From Theodoxus fluviatilis (taxonomy: Eukaryota; Mollusca; Gastropoda; Cycloneritida; Neritidae): a stretch of DNA of 64,000 nucleotides. Position numbers and translations under genes: made by a program. The stretch covers positions 1 to 64,000 of the forward strand of contig JAWQFJ010001154.1 of assembly GCA_034096865.1 (NCBI GenBank), read 5' to 3'. The notes under the pieces were generated by a model that saw only the letters and a program-made list of their open reading frames with translations, made no database searches and was not told the DNA's origin. Shown piece after piece: positions 34,999 to 60,500 of the stretch (the first letter of the stretch is position 1; each line of letters opens with the position of its first letter).

Positions 34999-37900
34999 CC
35001 ATCTTGGTGGATTTCAGCACAACTCAAACAAGTGAACTGATGTTGTTCTTCAGATAATATGCAATGCCCAGGCAGGCATGAGCAAAACAATTATGTAATT
35101 AATCAAAACCCATCTTTAGAAAGACTACACAGAGGAAAACAGTTTAACACAACCACTGAAAAACAAGGAAAACAACACATCTGTGTAATATTGCCAGTTT
35201 ACTCCATTCCATTGGTAACACTTACATCTGTACAACAAATCGTATGCCTTCCCCTATGGAGAATCTTGCAAACTCTGTACATGGTAAAATTGCACACCAC
35301 ATACCCAACATTAGAACTTACGTCACAATGGTGATAAGTCAATATACTAAAATTATAATGCACCAAGCTAGCCCCGACAGGTTGAAGAGATGGCATGTGA
35401 GCAGATATCCATGGCATCTGGTGTCATTGATATAAGAGCAATTCCAGTATGAGAGGTACGGGCCTGCCCTGGGAAATTAATCCTCCAGGAGTTGCCTCCC
35501 TTTAACAACTCCTTGACATGTATTCCATTGCAACTGGAATGCAAGATTCATATAATATGCAGTGCTTTTCTCATAGATAAATGAAAATGTTGAGGTCACT
35601 TCTATGGCAAGCCATCATGAAATTGCCATGTTCTTTCAATACAAGTTGCTGTAACACATGTACACATAAAAAAGGGAAGGATCTTTATTGTGAATATGCT
35701 ACATTATGTAGAGGGACCATGCACACATGTATGCATGAAGAGGAAGAATGATTCACATTATAATCTCTGCTTATTGGGTTTGTTACTCCATGTGATTCAT
35801 CTGTGACAAGGTTCTGGTCGTTGCCAACTTTCAGTCATGCAGAACAGACCGAAAGTGTGAGAAGTGCTATCTAATGCTATGACGCATTAACATAAAGTTC
35901 TCCATACATAGAGGCTAATGTTGCAGGAGTAGGCAGCAAGGAAGCACAGCAAAAAACTGCAATATCAACATAATTTTGGAGAAGAAAATAGGCAAATGTG
36001 GCACAAAATGAGGCTTTTCAGCACTTGTTCAAGTTTGCAAGTCATTCATATGATCATGAAATAGAGAAGAGGACCTTGGTATTTGTGCAAAAAGTTTGGG
36101 GGGGGGGGGGGATGAAAATTAGAAAATCTCTAAATATAGCAATGTCAATTTTCCAATTTGAAATTAGGATTGAAGGAATTGAGCAGGTTTTCCCATCGTT
36201 TCCTTAACCACCAGGACTCAAAACAGTCTGCACTTTTATTCAATGATATATTCGGTAGGCATGCATAAATTAGAGGGCCCCAAATGCTCTTTACCACAAA
36301 TACCAATTATAGATCACCAACACATGGGAGTTAACAAGCAGGGGTGAAGAATTAAGGCTTCCAGTTTTGTTTTTGCTTTTTCAGTTACATGATTTGACAC
36401 TTTCTGAGAACTGTCCTATGCAATTGAGTGTTACCACATACTTAAATGAGGTTAAATTTTACTCTCAAAATCATTTAAGCTGAAAGCCTCATGTTGTGGT
36501 AAGAGGTCATAAATATGCTAATGTTGTCAGGCACAAACACATCCAATATTTCAAAAAGACCACTAATATGCATGCACTCAGAACAGAAACAATACAAGAA
36601 TCAGCTGAAACACGAAAATGTAAGGCTTTAAATGCAACTGGTTATCAAGAAGCAGTTCTGGTTAAAACTCGGTAGCAGCAGCAGAAGAAAATGTAGATAA
36701 AAATACCCACTAGTCTTGCAGTTTGCACATAAGTGCTTGCAAGTGAAACAGCACTACTCTCCCAAGCAGGAATTATAGCACTTGGCAAACACTTAGTTGT
36801 TCATCAGCAAGTATTTTGTCTTACTGCCAGGCAAGTCTATGAATTTCCCCCATTCCACAGAAGAAGTGGCATCAGTAGGCAAAACACTTCTCAACCTCCA
36901 TATGCCATATCTGCATGTCCTGGCAGTGAGTGTTTACATGTGCAGCTACTTGCAGGTGGTGCTATGTGGTCTGGTGGCTGACGTACTTGCATGGTGTGCT
37001 GGCATCCGGGGTTCAATTCCCAGTTGCATAAATGGATTGGGCTTTGCAGCTTATGCAAGACCATCGATCACAAAAATCACAAGAGCTGCTTAGAAACAGA
37101 GCAAGTTAAGTCTTGAGTTCCCTAATCATTTGCCTCTAACGAATCTCGTAGGGAGACAAGATGGTGTACTCTGACCCCCAAGTCATGAGGCAAGTTGCCA
37201 CCACTGCTGCTTGCCACATACCCTGGTGCTGGGTGTTGCAGAGCCGTCAGTCTCCATAACAAATTTCAGACATACTCATATGCATAGGACGATACTGGCT
37301 ATTATCATTATTACTACCTGTATAAAACGAGCATCTGCGAGAGCACTCATTTGTGCTGAATATTCCCACCTTTTACAGTTCTACTCTAAGATTTCAAAGA
37401 GACTTCCTTGAATCAGGAATATAAAGGTGAAGAAGAGAGTTGTGAGGAAAGATGACCTCTTGAGAAATGTCAGTAGTATTGTAGAAACAAATTAGACAAT
37501 GGTTGATCATCTATAACTGTGGTGCACTTACACTGTGTGATTAGTCAAATCAAAATGAGATTAATTTTTAACTCATAGTTCTTTTCTTTGCTCATGTGCA
37601 ATAAAAACACAAGTGTGACAATTACTCAGATTATGAATCACAGGGAGATCAAAATTTGAACTTCAGTACCAAAATCCTACAGTATAAAACAAGAGTCAAT
37701 TACCAAAGCTTCTTTTATATAGTTTCAAGAACTATGATGTATGCAGAATTGCACATTTCCTTTCAACAACTGGACAAGAGAACGTGAAAATTAGTGGCTG
37801 GCACAAAATTATTACATCTAATCTGTTTTTCCCCATTAATGTGAACAAGGACAAATTCTTCAAAAGTTTGGAGACAAAAGTTGATGCAACTAAATACTGC

Positions 37901-39217
37901 ATACTTTAGCACAGGCTTAGGTGGGTTTCTTCAATTAAACTATTATTTTGTTTAAAAATCAACAGCATATCTAAGACTAAGAGGGAGCATTTTACACAAA
38001 CCCAAAATGTTTGCATTCTCCTTGAGAAATATTGCTTTTTCTTTTAAAACTCTAAAACCTCCCAGCAAAGCATTAAGCCTTTTGTCATGGGCACCACATG
38101 ATTGGACTGGACACTGAGCATTGACAGAGACTATCCAGTGAAGAGGGATGGACTAGGATGGTCAACATCCCAAAACAGAGCACGCTCTATCTTGCCCACC
38201 TACAGGAGTAAGCAAGGAAGGACTTGGCATCCTCTATAGAGACCAAATATGGCATCTTGCCAATAGTAACACATCACAGTCTACTATGACTTTCAAAGTC
38301 TCACAGCCTCTTCATTGACAGTACATGTATTTGAATAGTGAGCAAAATGCCAGTGAATAAAAATAGTCATTTTGGGAGCTGCTGGAGTACAGGCCTCAAC
38401 TTCAAAGAGCATGAAGTCAATGCGCTAGTAAAAGGTTACTGAGCCTTTTTATATCATTGGCAATCTTTTTGTGAAAAAAGAGTTCTCATTTCATTTCAGA
38501 TTTCTAATACATAAGTCACAGTTGCAGCTATGGAAATTCATATACAAACATGACTAATCAATTCCAACCATCCAGCTCATAATAAACTCTCACACTTTTT
38601 TTACAAGTATACATAGGGTTAATGCATTCATAAATTACTGACCTCACTACCCATCTACGATACTTTCACATTTTAGAAAAATGGACAGACACGTACACTA
38701 CCCCTTCAGTTCTTTCTTTCTTTTTGTTTGTTTGCTTGCACTCCACTACTATGCTGAGATCATTACTTTGGTCAATAAAAGTCCAACCTCCTGGTCTCAA
38801 GATAAACTGTAAAGATAAAATTCTGAGACCAAAGCAGTATATATATACAAGCTGTATTGTGCGTAACACTGTTCCCATCCAACCTCCTCTCCCTTTTGAG
38901 AGAATGCATAGAGTTTAGTTACTTTTTCAACTCAAAAATAAAATCCAACAAAAGAGCAAGTCCAATGAACCTATTCAGTTAGTTACATATCTTGTGAGTT
39001 TCATATCACTGACAATATCTAAATCTTTTCATTACTAGCAAGGAAAAGTTTCAGTCATTCACTTTCACACAAAAATGTCATCAGCAGTTTAGAGCATGTT
39101 TGCCATACATATATACGAGTAGACATTTGATATCTCAACATCACAGAAAGCATGGTTAAAACTTCTGCCCTGTGGACATTCTTCCCTTTTTTTTTCTTTG
39201 TAGTGCTTGTGTCATCA
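34999..39217. other. AT-rich, mostly unique DNA 3' of MAD2L1BP
   Basis: Apart from a SINE-like copy at 36,955-37,195 and a G run near 36,100, I see no array, gene or transposon. The texture differs sharply from the repeat-dense left half. Part of it may be the 3' UTR of MAD2L1BP: minus-strand AATAAA signals occur at about 36,232 and 35,690, but the transcript end cannot be decided from sequence alone. Frames up to about 108 codons are not supported. Confidence 0.5.
36955..37195 (+). repeat. tRNA-like head joined to a family A second-subtype body
   Basis: TGGTCTGGTGGCTGACG (A-box-like, 36,967-36,983) is followed by GGGGTTCAATTCCCAG (B box GGTTCAATTCC, about 37,009-37,024), with tRNA-like spacing. 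Then comes GGATTGGGCTTTGCAGCTTA, AAGACCATCGATCACAAAAA, AATCATTTGCCTC and CGTAGGGAGAC, a diverged family A body. This is the only copy in the window where a tRNA-like head directly precedes family A in this orientation. Confidence 0.65.
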
Positions 39218-43860
<4,643 letters not shown>

Positions 43861-44300
43861 TGTTTTCAAAACGAGGCCAGCGGAGTTATCACTTCCGGTC
43901 AGGAGAAGTGCGTGGGTGGAAAAGGGCCGCTTACGGTCTGCATCTGAAAAGTGGACGATTAAATAGCATTTTATGATCTTATTAAATTGAGAAGAATTAG
44001 TACAAGTGCATAAGATGATAAAAACGCATTTTTATAAGAGCGCGTTATCATGTAGGCTTGACTTCTTTGAAATGCATTTCAGTGACTTACCTACCCTTGA
44101 TCACTAGTTGTTTACAGGGGTTCTCTGTGCTGGATACGCAGTCAAACTGATTCTCTTCGCGCTTGCCGGCATTTCGGACATTTTAGGCGCATTTGCAGGG
44201 GTATGTAATGTTTGTTTTTTGTTTGGGTGAAATAATTCCGTGAAATACTGTCGTCTCGGCTGCCATACGCAAGTTCGTAACCACATACTACTTGTAGTTG
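43861..44300. promoter_or_regulatory. Putative promoter region of MAD2L1BP, possibly bidirectional
   Basis: The first 440 bp upstream of the MAD2L1BP ATG hold scattered CpGs and no repeat. On the plus strand a GGG|GTATGT donor-like site lies at 44,198-44,206 after a CpG-bearing stretch (44,140-44,195) and could close a non-coding first exon of FRMD8, which needs one because its ATG exon is preceded by a good splice acceptor. No TATA box is evident. This is a positional inference only. Confidence 0.35.
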
Positions 44301-45554
44301 TACTACTACGTTAGTACGTACTACTAATTGTCAGTCGTCCCTGTGCTGTTCTTATTTCTTGCTGCTAGCTATCATTTATATGCCTAGAATTGTTGTGAAA
44401 GAGATGATTTTAAGAGGTAATGCATGACATGAATTAGGCTCTGTTGACCGACGTAGACCTCGTAGCAGGTAGTATCACACTACGACGCATAATCACCGCA
44501 TGACTGACCGAGATTGACATTTGAAATGCATCATTCATTCATTGTCATTGAGCATTTTCTACTTTTAGTCTCATATTCAGTTTGGTCATACATAACTTTA
44601 GTTCTGTTTTACCTATTCATCTGTACTTAGAAAACAACAAAAACTATGACTCTGAGGAATATGTGTGTAAGATTCCACATGTGATGATGTGGTGTAATGA
44701 AAACTGAAGGATTGACTAGTCACTATATATAGCTCCTTATCATCTGGTGTCATGCTTTTAAAATGGGGTCTCATTTTGCAAACTGGCATGCTTGTTTGAA
44801 TGTCCTTTCATGAGAATTTCGGCATGGGCAATGTGATCATGACTCACCCTACCTGACGCTATGTTTATGTTAACACTTCATGCTCTGATGATCTTGCTTC
44901 ACCTAGCTGGTTAGTATTGCTACTTTATTCCTACAATTTCAATGTTTTAGCCTAAGGCAGTCATGCAGCAGTTATGGATGGTGTATCTGTATGTAAAACT
45001 GTTCATGTTGAGTATGCAAATACTTTCCGATTAGGAAAAGAGTTGTGAAGGTAACATGGCCAGAAAAATTGGGGGGGGGGGGGGGGGAATTAGGCCAGAT
45101 ATGATATACGCACACACATATATTTATGGAAGCCAACTTTTATTAAGGAGGCTAGATTGAGAATCTGCATATTTTTTTGCATGCACATATTTTTGCACAT
45201 GTGAGAGAGAGAGAGAAGGGGGGAGAGGGAGAGAGAGAGAAAATGTTATGTATACACAGTAAATTCACCTGTCCAAACATAAATTTCAACACTATGATGT
45301 CTTTCGCTGCTATTCCTTTTCACTTGATTAGTGCACTTCCCAGGGAAAGATGGGACAGCATGCAGTTTATTGTTTACCTTGAGTATCTTTCTGTTTGTTT
45401 TTTCCCATTTTTAAAATAAGTTGTTTGGAAAAAATATGATTGGTCTCTTACTGTAACGACAATTTTTTTGGGGGGTGCCTCACACTTGTGAAGCCTTTTG
45501 CCAGTTTTGGTGTGCTTTGGTGTAGGCAGATTAGGTACACGCACACACACGCAC

Positions 45555-45597
<43 letters not shown>

Positions 45598-46619
45598 TAC
45601 ACACACACACACAAGGGTTGGTATGTTGGTCAGTTTTTTAGCTTTGGGGGAGGGTTTTAAAGAGGAGGCCAGACTGAACATTAACCAAACTTTGTTTCAC
45701 TGAAAATGCTTTTTTCCCACTGAAATAGGGGTGTAACGAGTAGCCTTTTCTAAGAAAAGTATTTAGATCTGGTTTGTTATCTGTCTAGGGGGAATACTTT
45801 AACAAGACTTCTCGCACACCTTCATTCTCTCATTCAAACATTAGGAATATTATAAGTCTGCAATGAGAGAATGGGAACATCGCATAAAATTAGAAAAATG
45901 TTTTAATTTTTCTTTACAAATAAACCATCAAATAGAGATCTATGAAAATAATATATTTTTAGTGGTAATAATAATTCTAATTCCCAATCCCAATCAAGAA
46001 AAACAAAACCCTCTGCCAGACCAGGATATGAACTATATATACTTAGCTGCTTGGATGATAATTCATGGAGTAGACTCACACACGCTTACACAGGCAGTGT
46101 GGAGGAAGGTTCGACAAAACGGGGAAAAGGGGAAAGGGTTAATCCAAGGTTGAGACACAGTCACAGAATTACTCAGGCTTTGATGAAAACACTTCCTCTG
46201 CTAGGATGGGGACCATTCATCATCCCAGCAGACTTGCTTGGACGAAACTTTTCCTTTTTTCAACAAAAGCAACCTGGGTAGACTTCAGATCACTTATACC
46301 AATATATATATCCGAGAGGGCGATGACGGAAGGGAGACGTCTAATTTCTCGAACCATCAGAATCTACAAGCCAATGGCCACGTCTTGTAACAAACACAGT
46401 AGCCGTTACGTATTGGTTCATGCTGACACAGACGACAGGGTCTCAAATTTTCTCTCTCTCTCTCCAATTCTTTTCTATCCTTTAAGCTGTAAAGGGGCCA
46501 TTATAATTTTCCCCTATGTATACTTATCTATCTATCTTTTAAAACACAGAACAGGGCGCGGAATACCTTCGAGGGTCTGTTCGATGAAAAACAAATTTTG
46601 ATGCGCGCCCCGACTCACA

Positions 46620-46960
46620 TTATCCGGGGGTATTTATAAGTTCCCAGACATCGATACGTCACAATGAAATCACGTGTCTCTCTTTCTGATAGCTGATTGC
46701 CCCTTTCAGGATGTACATACATCACAATAAAGTCACGTGTCCCTCTTTCTCGATTTATGATTGCTTCTTCCAAAAAGATGACTCATGGCTATACTGTCCA
46801 ATAGCCATACGATGGAGCTCTAATGCGTCGGGTCCACCTTGTCCAATCGCTACCAGGTGCAATATCTCCCTCCACACTGTCCAATCACCACCATGCAAGA
46901 TATCTCTTTCAAAAACAACGTCATTGGCATTTTCCAATTAGCAACGTCATCAGTCGATCT
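46620..46960. other. Cluster of CCAAT, CRE-like and E-box-like motifs
   Basis: GTATTTATAAG (about 46,628) is followed by ACGTCA (46,658), two imperfect direct repeats with TCACGTGTC..CTCTTTCT (about 46,671 and 46,733), and then GTCCAATAGCC, GTCCAATCGC, GTCCAATCACC and TTCCAATTAGC spaced every 35-60 bp, with AACGTCAT twice. It may be a degenerate tandem repeat or an upstream regulatory block. No downstream coding exon is visible to tie it to a gene. Confidence 0.35.
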
Positions 46961-47299
46961 ATGCATGAATCCTGCAAAGAACGGGCAAAATGAGATCCCA
47001 AGTCAATTCTCAATTCAATTTAAAACATTCTACTTTTTCTCTGTTAATTTCTTCATTCCTCACTCCTAAGCGTACACTGGTCTGACAGTTTCCATACCTA
47101 CACAACTATGGCCTGGCAGAGGTTCAACCCATCCCATTTAACAATTAATAACTTGAAGTGGGAGAAATCGTGGTTTCGCCACAGGGGATTCCCTGATGCT
47201 TATAAATATATAGGGCAGGGAAGATGGGGCAGCACACAGTTCATTGTTTATTGTCAGTTTCTTTCTTTTCTTTTCTTTTTTGCACAATAAAATTTAAAA

Positions 47300-47365
47300 A
47301 AAACACGTTTAGGGTCAGCAGAAAAAAGGGTTGGTCAGATTATCCTAACCACAACCATTTTTTCC
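47300..47365 (+). repeat. Short dispersed repeat, copy 1 (see 48,920-48,985)
   Basis: GGGTCAGCAGAAAAAAGGGT and GGTCAGATTATCCTAACCAC correspond to GGGTTGGCAGGAAAAACTAG and GGTCAGGTTACCATAATCAG at 48,927-48,973. Confidence 0.6.
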
Positions 47366-47805
47366 CCTTATCATGGCTTAGTCAGTTTTGTGGCTCTTCA
47401 GTCACGAGATCCTCAGGACAATTCAAGGAAAGGTTGCTCTTTGTTGGAAGTTGTGGGTGGTATGGATACAGTGTACTCAATGCACCGAGGTAATAACTTT
47501 TATGTTCAGCAGTTTATTTCTCTTACTTGCCACAAAAAAGAGCATTGATAAAAGCCATGTTTTATATCAATCACAAAAGTGCACTGGAAATTTCTCTTGT
47601 ATTAATTACAGTGTCCTTGATTCTAAGTTTCATGCTACTCTTTTCCATTTTGTAGATTAATTTTTCCTCATGCAAGGCAGGAATTCAAATTTCTGTATGA
47701 TGTTTCCACTCGTTCTGATGAGTTTCAAGATCTGGAGTGACAGTTGTTTTGTTTTATTTTGATTTAGGAAAAAAAAAACACCCAAAAATTGTTGCAGTAA
47801 CCTGA

Positions 47806-48294
47806 GGCTTGTTCAGGAGTACAAAGCGCTGCATGAGCGCTTCATGTTGGCAATTGAGCGCTCTTTGCCTCTCCTGAACACTTACAGATTTAGTGCAGCA
47901 CTTCACTTGTTAAAGGGGAGGTAAATCTTCTGTGCCCCATGTTGTGTTGCTAGATGCTAAGAAAGTGTTTTCTTTGCCACAGACATCGTTTATGCACGTT
48001 TAAATGTATTCTGCATGAATAAAGTCCACTACTGTGTCATCCTTACTTGCCATTACTCGCGCATACAGAGCGCTTGGGGCTAATAAAGGCCGTTCCAGTC
48101 CCAAAATGATGTTTCTGAGGGTTATTTTATGCATCGATGGCCAGTGCGGGATCAAAGACGCCATTTTGAAAATCGTCTGAATCACCTCAATCGGTGCACA
48201 GCGCTGAGTGAATCACGCCCCAAAATTGTTGTTCAGGAGTGAAACACATGCAGTTGTGTGCAGCGCTTTGCAGAGCTGTGTTCCTGAACAAGCC
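47806..48294 (+). mobile_element. MITE family C, copy 2
   Basis: A 489-bp full-length copy running from GGCTTGTTCAGGAG to TTCCTGAACAAGCC and aligning with copy 1 (21,466) throughout. About six AGCGCT palindromes are kept. Flanking trinucleotides (TGA and TAT) do not match, so the target duplication is lost or mutated here. It lies about 1.3 kb upstream of the FRMD8 ATG exon. Confidence 0.88.
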
Positions 48295-49134
48295 TATGGC
48301 CACACAAAAAAGGGGGTGGGGGTGGGGTCAGGAGGTCCACCTGAACTTTTTTTCATTTTTAGAGGGCTCTTACACTCACCCACAAACATGCAAGTCCACA
48401 TTCTGTGGCAAGCAAAGGGTGACTCAACAGAAAGAAAACAAACAGAAATTACTTCATCTCCCTCCTTGACACCAAAGAACAGAATGGCCTCAACCTGAAG
48501 AGCTAAATCCCCCCCCCCCCCCTTTCAACACCTGCCACCCCCTCCCCCCCACAATTTGACTCATGCATCCGCCTCCACATGTTATCATGAGTTCACCCGC
48601 TCACAAACCTCACAACTTCATTTCCTCCTGCCCACATCAGTCACTGAGTCTCTTTTGTCTCTTTTTTGTTTGTATTGTTGTCCAGATGAAGAAACGTTGA
48701 CCTTGTTATGTTTTTATATTGTTACCATAAAGCCTGGAACAGTAACAGGCTTTTTAATGATTTTTAGAAGATGCCAGATTGAAGATAAATTAAGTTTTTC
48801 TTTCCATGAGAACACTTTAAAAAATGTAAATAGTCAATAGTGCATTCCCTGAGTGTTCATAGAACGGGTTTTTTTCATTGCTGTTGGGTTTTTTTGTTTG
48901 TTTTTTTCATCAAAGAAAAAAGTTAAGGGTTGGCAGGAAAAACTAGGGTTGGTCAGGTTACCATAATCAGAACTTTTTCGATTTTTTTGCCTTATTGCCC
49001 TTAATGTTTGCATGCTCCCAGAGTTATCAAATGATTCCTTTTATTTTTGAATTAGTATTTGTCTACTCCCCAAGTACATGCTCATGATGCTGACACACTT
49101 TACTTTTTTAATAAACCCATTCTGATAAATCTTT

Positions 49135-49198
<64 letters not shown>

Positions 49199-49559
49199 GC
49201 TCCTTGAGCTGGGAGATTTAGGGGAAATATTATCTGATATCAGATGTCAACCACCAGCTTGGAAACATGAAATAATGAACACTAGCTCTTGTTGTTGTGC
49301 ATGATGTCAGCCCTAGTGAGCCTAGGGAACAGCACATATGATAATGCTGGCTGAAAACTAAAATGTTGAAAGTAACAGGCAAAGATCCACCCATGTGAAT
49401 ATACATCATATTATCAGTGTTAATGCTATGTAACTTTCATGAGAGTCTTTCATATTTTCACGTAGTATATTTTGCATAATTTAGAATATAGGTAATGATG
49501 CTGGAAATGTACCAAACTGTGCATGCAGCAATTGTAGCACTTTCTTTCTTGTTTTCTAG
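48295..49559. other. Upstream flank of FRMD8 coding exons; no gene seen
   Basis: Includes C runs (48,508-48,552), the second copy of a short dispersed repeat (48,920-48,985) and a GT microsatellite (49,135-49,195). This is probably FRMD8 first intron or promoter flank, depending on where the non-coding exon lies. Confidence 0.4.
49135..49195 (+). repeat. GT microsatellite
   Basis: About 30 perfect GT dinucleotides. Confidence 0.98.
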
Positions 49560-49610
49560 AAAAGAACCCTGTGAAGTCTGTCTTAGTTTGGAACTGTGAC
49601 AGAACTTAAC

Positions 49611-49620
<10 letters not shown>
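49560..49620 (+). CDS. FRMD8: FRMD8 start exon (5' UTR plus first 10 coding bases)
   Basis: A pyrimidine-rich acceptor ending TTTTCTAG at 49,559 opens the exon; ATG is at 49,611 in good context (AACATGG), and the donor ACAG|GTAAGT follows at 49,620. Only MAT plus one base are encoded, so the start depends on splicing to 51,413, which continues with the low-complexity Ala/Gly/Ser leader also typical of vertebrate FRMD8. The acceptor implies an upstream non-coding exon. Confidence 0.75.
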
Positions 49621-57516
<7,896 letters not shown>

Positions 57517-57521
57517 GTCAG

Positions 57522-60500
57522 CAGTGCAGCCTTGTCTTGCCTCTGCGTGTGTGCTGTGTGCACTCTGTCTTTCACTGCCTCTGCTTGTCTGCTGTGTGCA
57601 CTCTGTCTTACACTGCCTCTGCTTGTCTGCTGTGTGCACTCTGTCTTACACTGCCTCTGCTTGTCTGCTGTGTGCACTCTGTCTTACACTGCCTCTGCTT
57701 GTCTGCTGTGTGCACTCTGTCTTACACTGCCTCTGCTTGTCTGCTGTGTGCACTCTGTCTTACACTGCCTCTGCTTGTCTGCTGTGTGCACTCTGTCTTA
57801 CACTGCCTCTGCTTGTCTGCTGTGTGCACTCTGTCTTACACTGCCTCTGCTTGTCTGCTGTGTGCACTCTGTCTTACACTGCCTCTGCTTGTCTGCTGTG
57901 TGCACTCTGTCTTACACTGCCTCTGCTTGTCTGCTGTGTGCACTCTGTCTTACACTGCCTCTGCTTGTCTGCTGTGTGCACTCTGTCTTACACTGCCTCT
58001 GCTTGTCTGCTGTGTGCACTCTGTCTTACACTGCCTCTGCTTGTCTGCTGTGTGCACTCTGTCTTACACTGCCTCTGCTTGTCTGCTGTGTGCACTCTGT
58101 CTTACACTGCCTCTGCTTGTCTGCTGTGTGCACTCTGTCTTACACTGCCTCTGCTTGTCTGCTGTGTGCACTCTGTCTTACACTGCCTCTGCTTGTCTGC
58201 TGTGTGCACTCTGTCTTACACTGCCTCTGCTTGTCTGCTGTGTGCACTCTGTCTTACACTGCCTCTGCTTGTCTGCTGTGTGCACTCTGTCTTACACTGC
58301 CTCTGCTTGTCTGCTGTGTGCACTCTGTCTTACACTGCCTCTGCTTGTCTGCTGTGTGCACTCTGTCTTACACTGCCTCTGCTTGTCTGCTGTGTGCACT
58401 CTGTCTTACACTGCCTCTGCTTGTCTGCTGTGTGCACTCTGTCTTACACTGCCTCTGCTTGTGTGCTGTGTGCACTCTGTCTTACACTGCCTCTGCTTGT
58501 CTGCTGTGTGCACTCTGTCTTACACTGCCTCTGCTTGTCTGCTGTGTGCACTCTGTCTTACACTGCCTCTGCTTGTCTGCTGTGTGCACTCTGTCTTACA
58601 CTGCCTCTGCTTGTCTGCTGTGTGCACTCTGTCTTACACTGCCTCTGCTTGTCTGCTGTGTGCACTCTGTCTTACACTGCCTCTGCTTGTCTGCTGTGTG
58701 CACTCTGTCTTACACTGCCTCTGCTTGTCTGCTGTGTGCACTCTGTCTTACACTGCCTCTGCTTGTCTGCTGTGTGCACTCTGTCTTACACTGCCTCTGC
58801 TTGTCTGCTGTGTGCACTCTGTCTTACACTGCCTCTGCTTGTCTGCTGTGTGCACTCTGTCTTACACTGCCTCTGCTTGTCTGCTGTGTGCACTCTGTCT
58901 TACACTGCCTCTGCTTGTCTGCTGTGTGCACTCTGTCTTACACTGCCTCTGCTTGTCTGCTGTGTGCACTCTGTCTTACACTGCCTCTGCTTGTGTGCTG
59001 TGTGCACTCTGTCTTACACTGCCTCTGCTTGTCTGCTGTGTGCACTCTGTCTTACACTGCCTCTGCTTGTCTGCTGTGTGCACTCTGTCTTACACTGCCT
59101 CTGCTTGTCTGCTGTGTGCACTCTGTCTTACACTGCCTCTGCTTGTCTGCTGTGTGCACTCTGTCTTACACTGCCTCTGCTTGTCTGCTGTGTGCACTCT
59201 GTCTTACACTGCCTCTGCTTGTCTGCTGTGTGCACTCTGTCTTACACTGCCTCTGCTTGTCTGCTGTGTGCACTCTGTCTTACACTGCCTCTGCTTGTCT
59301 GCTGTGTGCACTCTGTCTTACACTGCCTCTGCTTGTCTGCTGTGTGCACTCTGTCTTACACTGCCTCTGCTTGTCTGCTGTGTGCACTCTGTCTTACACT
59401 GCCTCTGCTTGTCTGCTGTGTGCACTCTGTCTTACACTGCCTCTGCTTGTCTGCTGTGTGCACTCTGTCTTACACTGCCTCTGCTTGTCTGCTGTGTGCA
59501 CTCTGTCTTACACTGCCTCTGCTTGTCTGCTGTGTGCACTCTGTCTTACACTGCCTCTGCTTGTCTGCTGTGTGCACTCTGTCTTACACTGCCTCTGCTT
59601 GTCTGCTGTGTGCACTCTGTCTTACACTGCCTCTGCTTGTCTGCTGTGTGCACTCTGTCTTACACTGCCTCTGCTTGTCTGCTGTGTGCACTCTGTCTTA
59701 CACTGCCTCTGCTTGTCTGCTGTGTGCACTCTGTCTTACACTGCCTCTGCTTGTCTGCTGTGTGCACTCTGTCTTACACTGCCTCTGCTTGTCTGCTGTG
59801 TGCACTCTGTCTTACACTGCCTCTGCTTGTCTGCTGTGTGCACTCTGTCTTACACTGCCTCTGCTTGTCTGCTGTGTGCACTCTGTCTTACACTGCCTCT
59901 GCTTGTCTGCTGTGTGCACTCTGTCTTACACTGCCTCTGCTTGTCTGCTGTGTGCACTCTGTCTTACACTGCCTCTGCTTGTCTGCTGTGTGCACTCTGT
60001 CTTACACTGCCTCTGCTTGTCTGCTGTGTGCACTCTGTCTTACACTGCCTCTGCTTGTCTGCTGTGTGCACTCTGTCTTACACTGCCTCTGCTTGTCTGC
60101 TGTGTGCACTCTGTCTTACACTGCCTCTGCTTGTCTGCTGTGTGCACTCTGTCTTACACTGCCTCTGCTTGTCTGCTGTGTGCACTCTGTCTTACACTGC
60201 CTCTGCTTGTCTGCTGTGTGCACTCTGTCTTACACTGCCTCTGCTTGTCTGCTGTGTGCACTCTGTCTTACACTGCCTCTGCTTGTCTGCTGTGTGCACT
60301 CTGTCTTACACTGCCTCTGCTTGTCTGCTGTGTGCACTCTGTCTTACACTGCCTCTGCTTGTCTGCTGTGTGCACTCTGTCTTACACTGCCTCTGCTTGT
60401 CTGCTGTGTGCACTCTGTCTTACACTGCCTCTGCTTGTCTGCTGTGTGCACTCTGTCTTACACTGCCTCTGCTTGTCTGCTGTGTGCACTCTGTCTTACA

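Larger units (their letters stand above)
44301..47805. other. Intergenic DNA between the two genes, no gene seen
   Basis: AT-rich. Contains a G run (45,070-45,087), short GA runs (45,202-45,240) and a CA microsatellite (45,538-45,613). Around the latter lies an AGGCCAGA/CACTGAAAATGCT repeat also seen at 52,340-52,730. Blocks near 45,345 and 47,215 share (A/G)GATGGG(A/G)CAGCA and TTTATTGTTTA. Frames up to 131 codons are unsupported. Confidence 0.45.
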
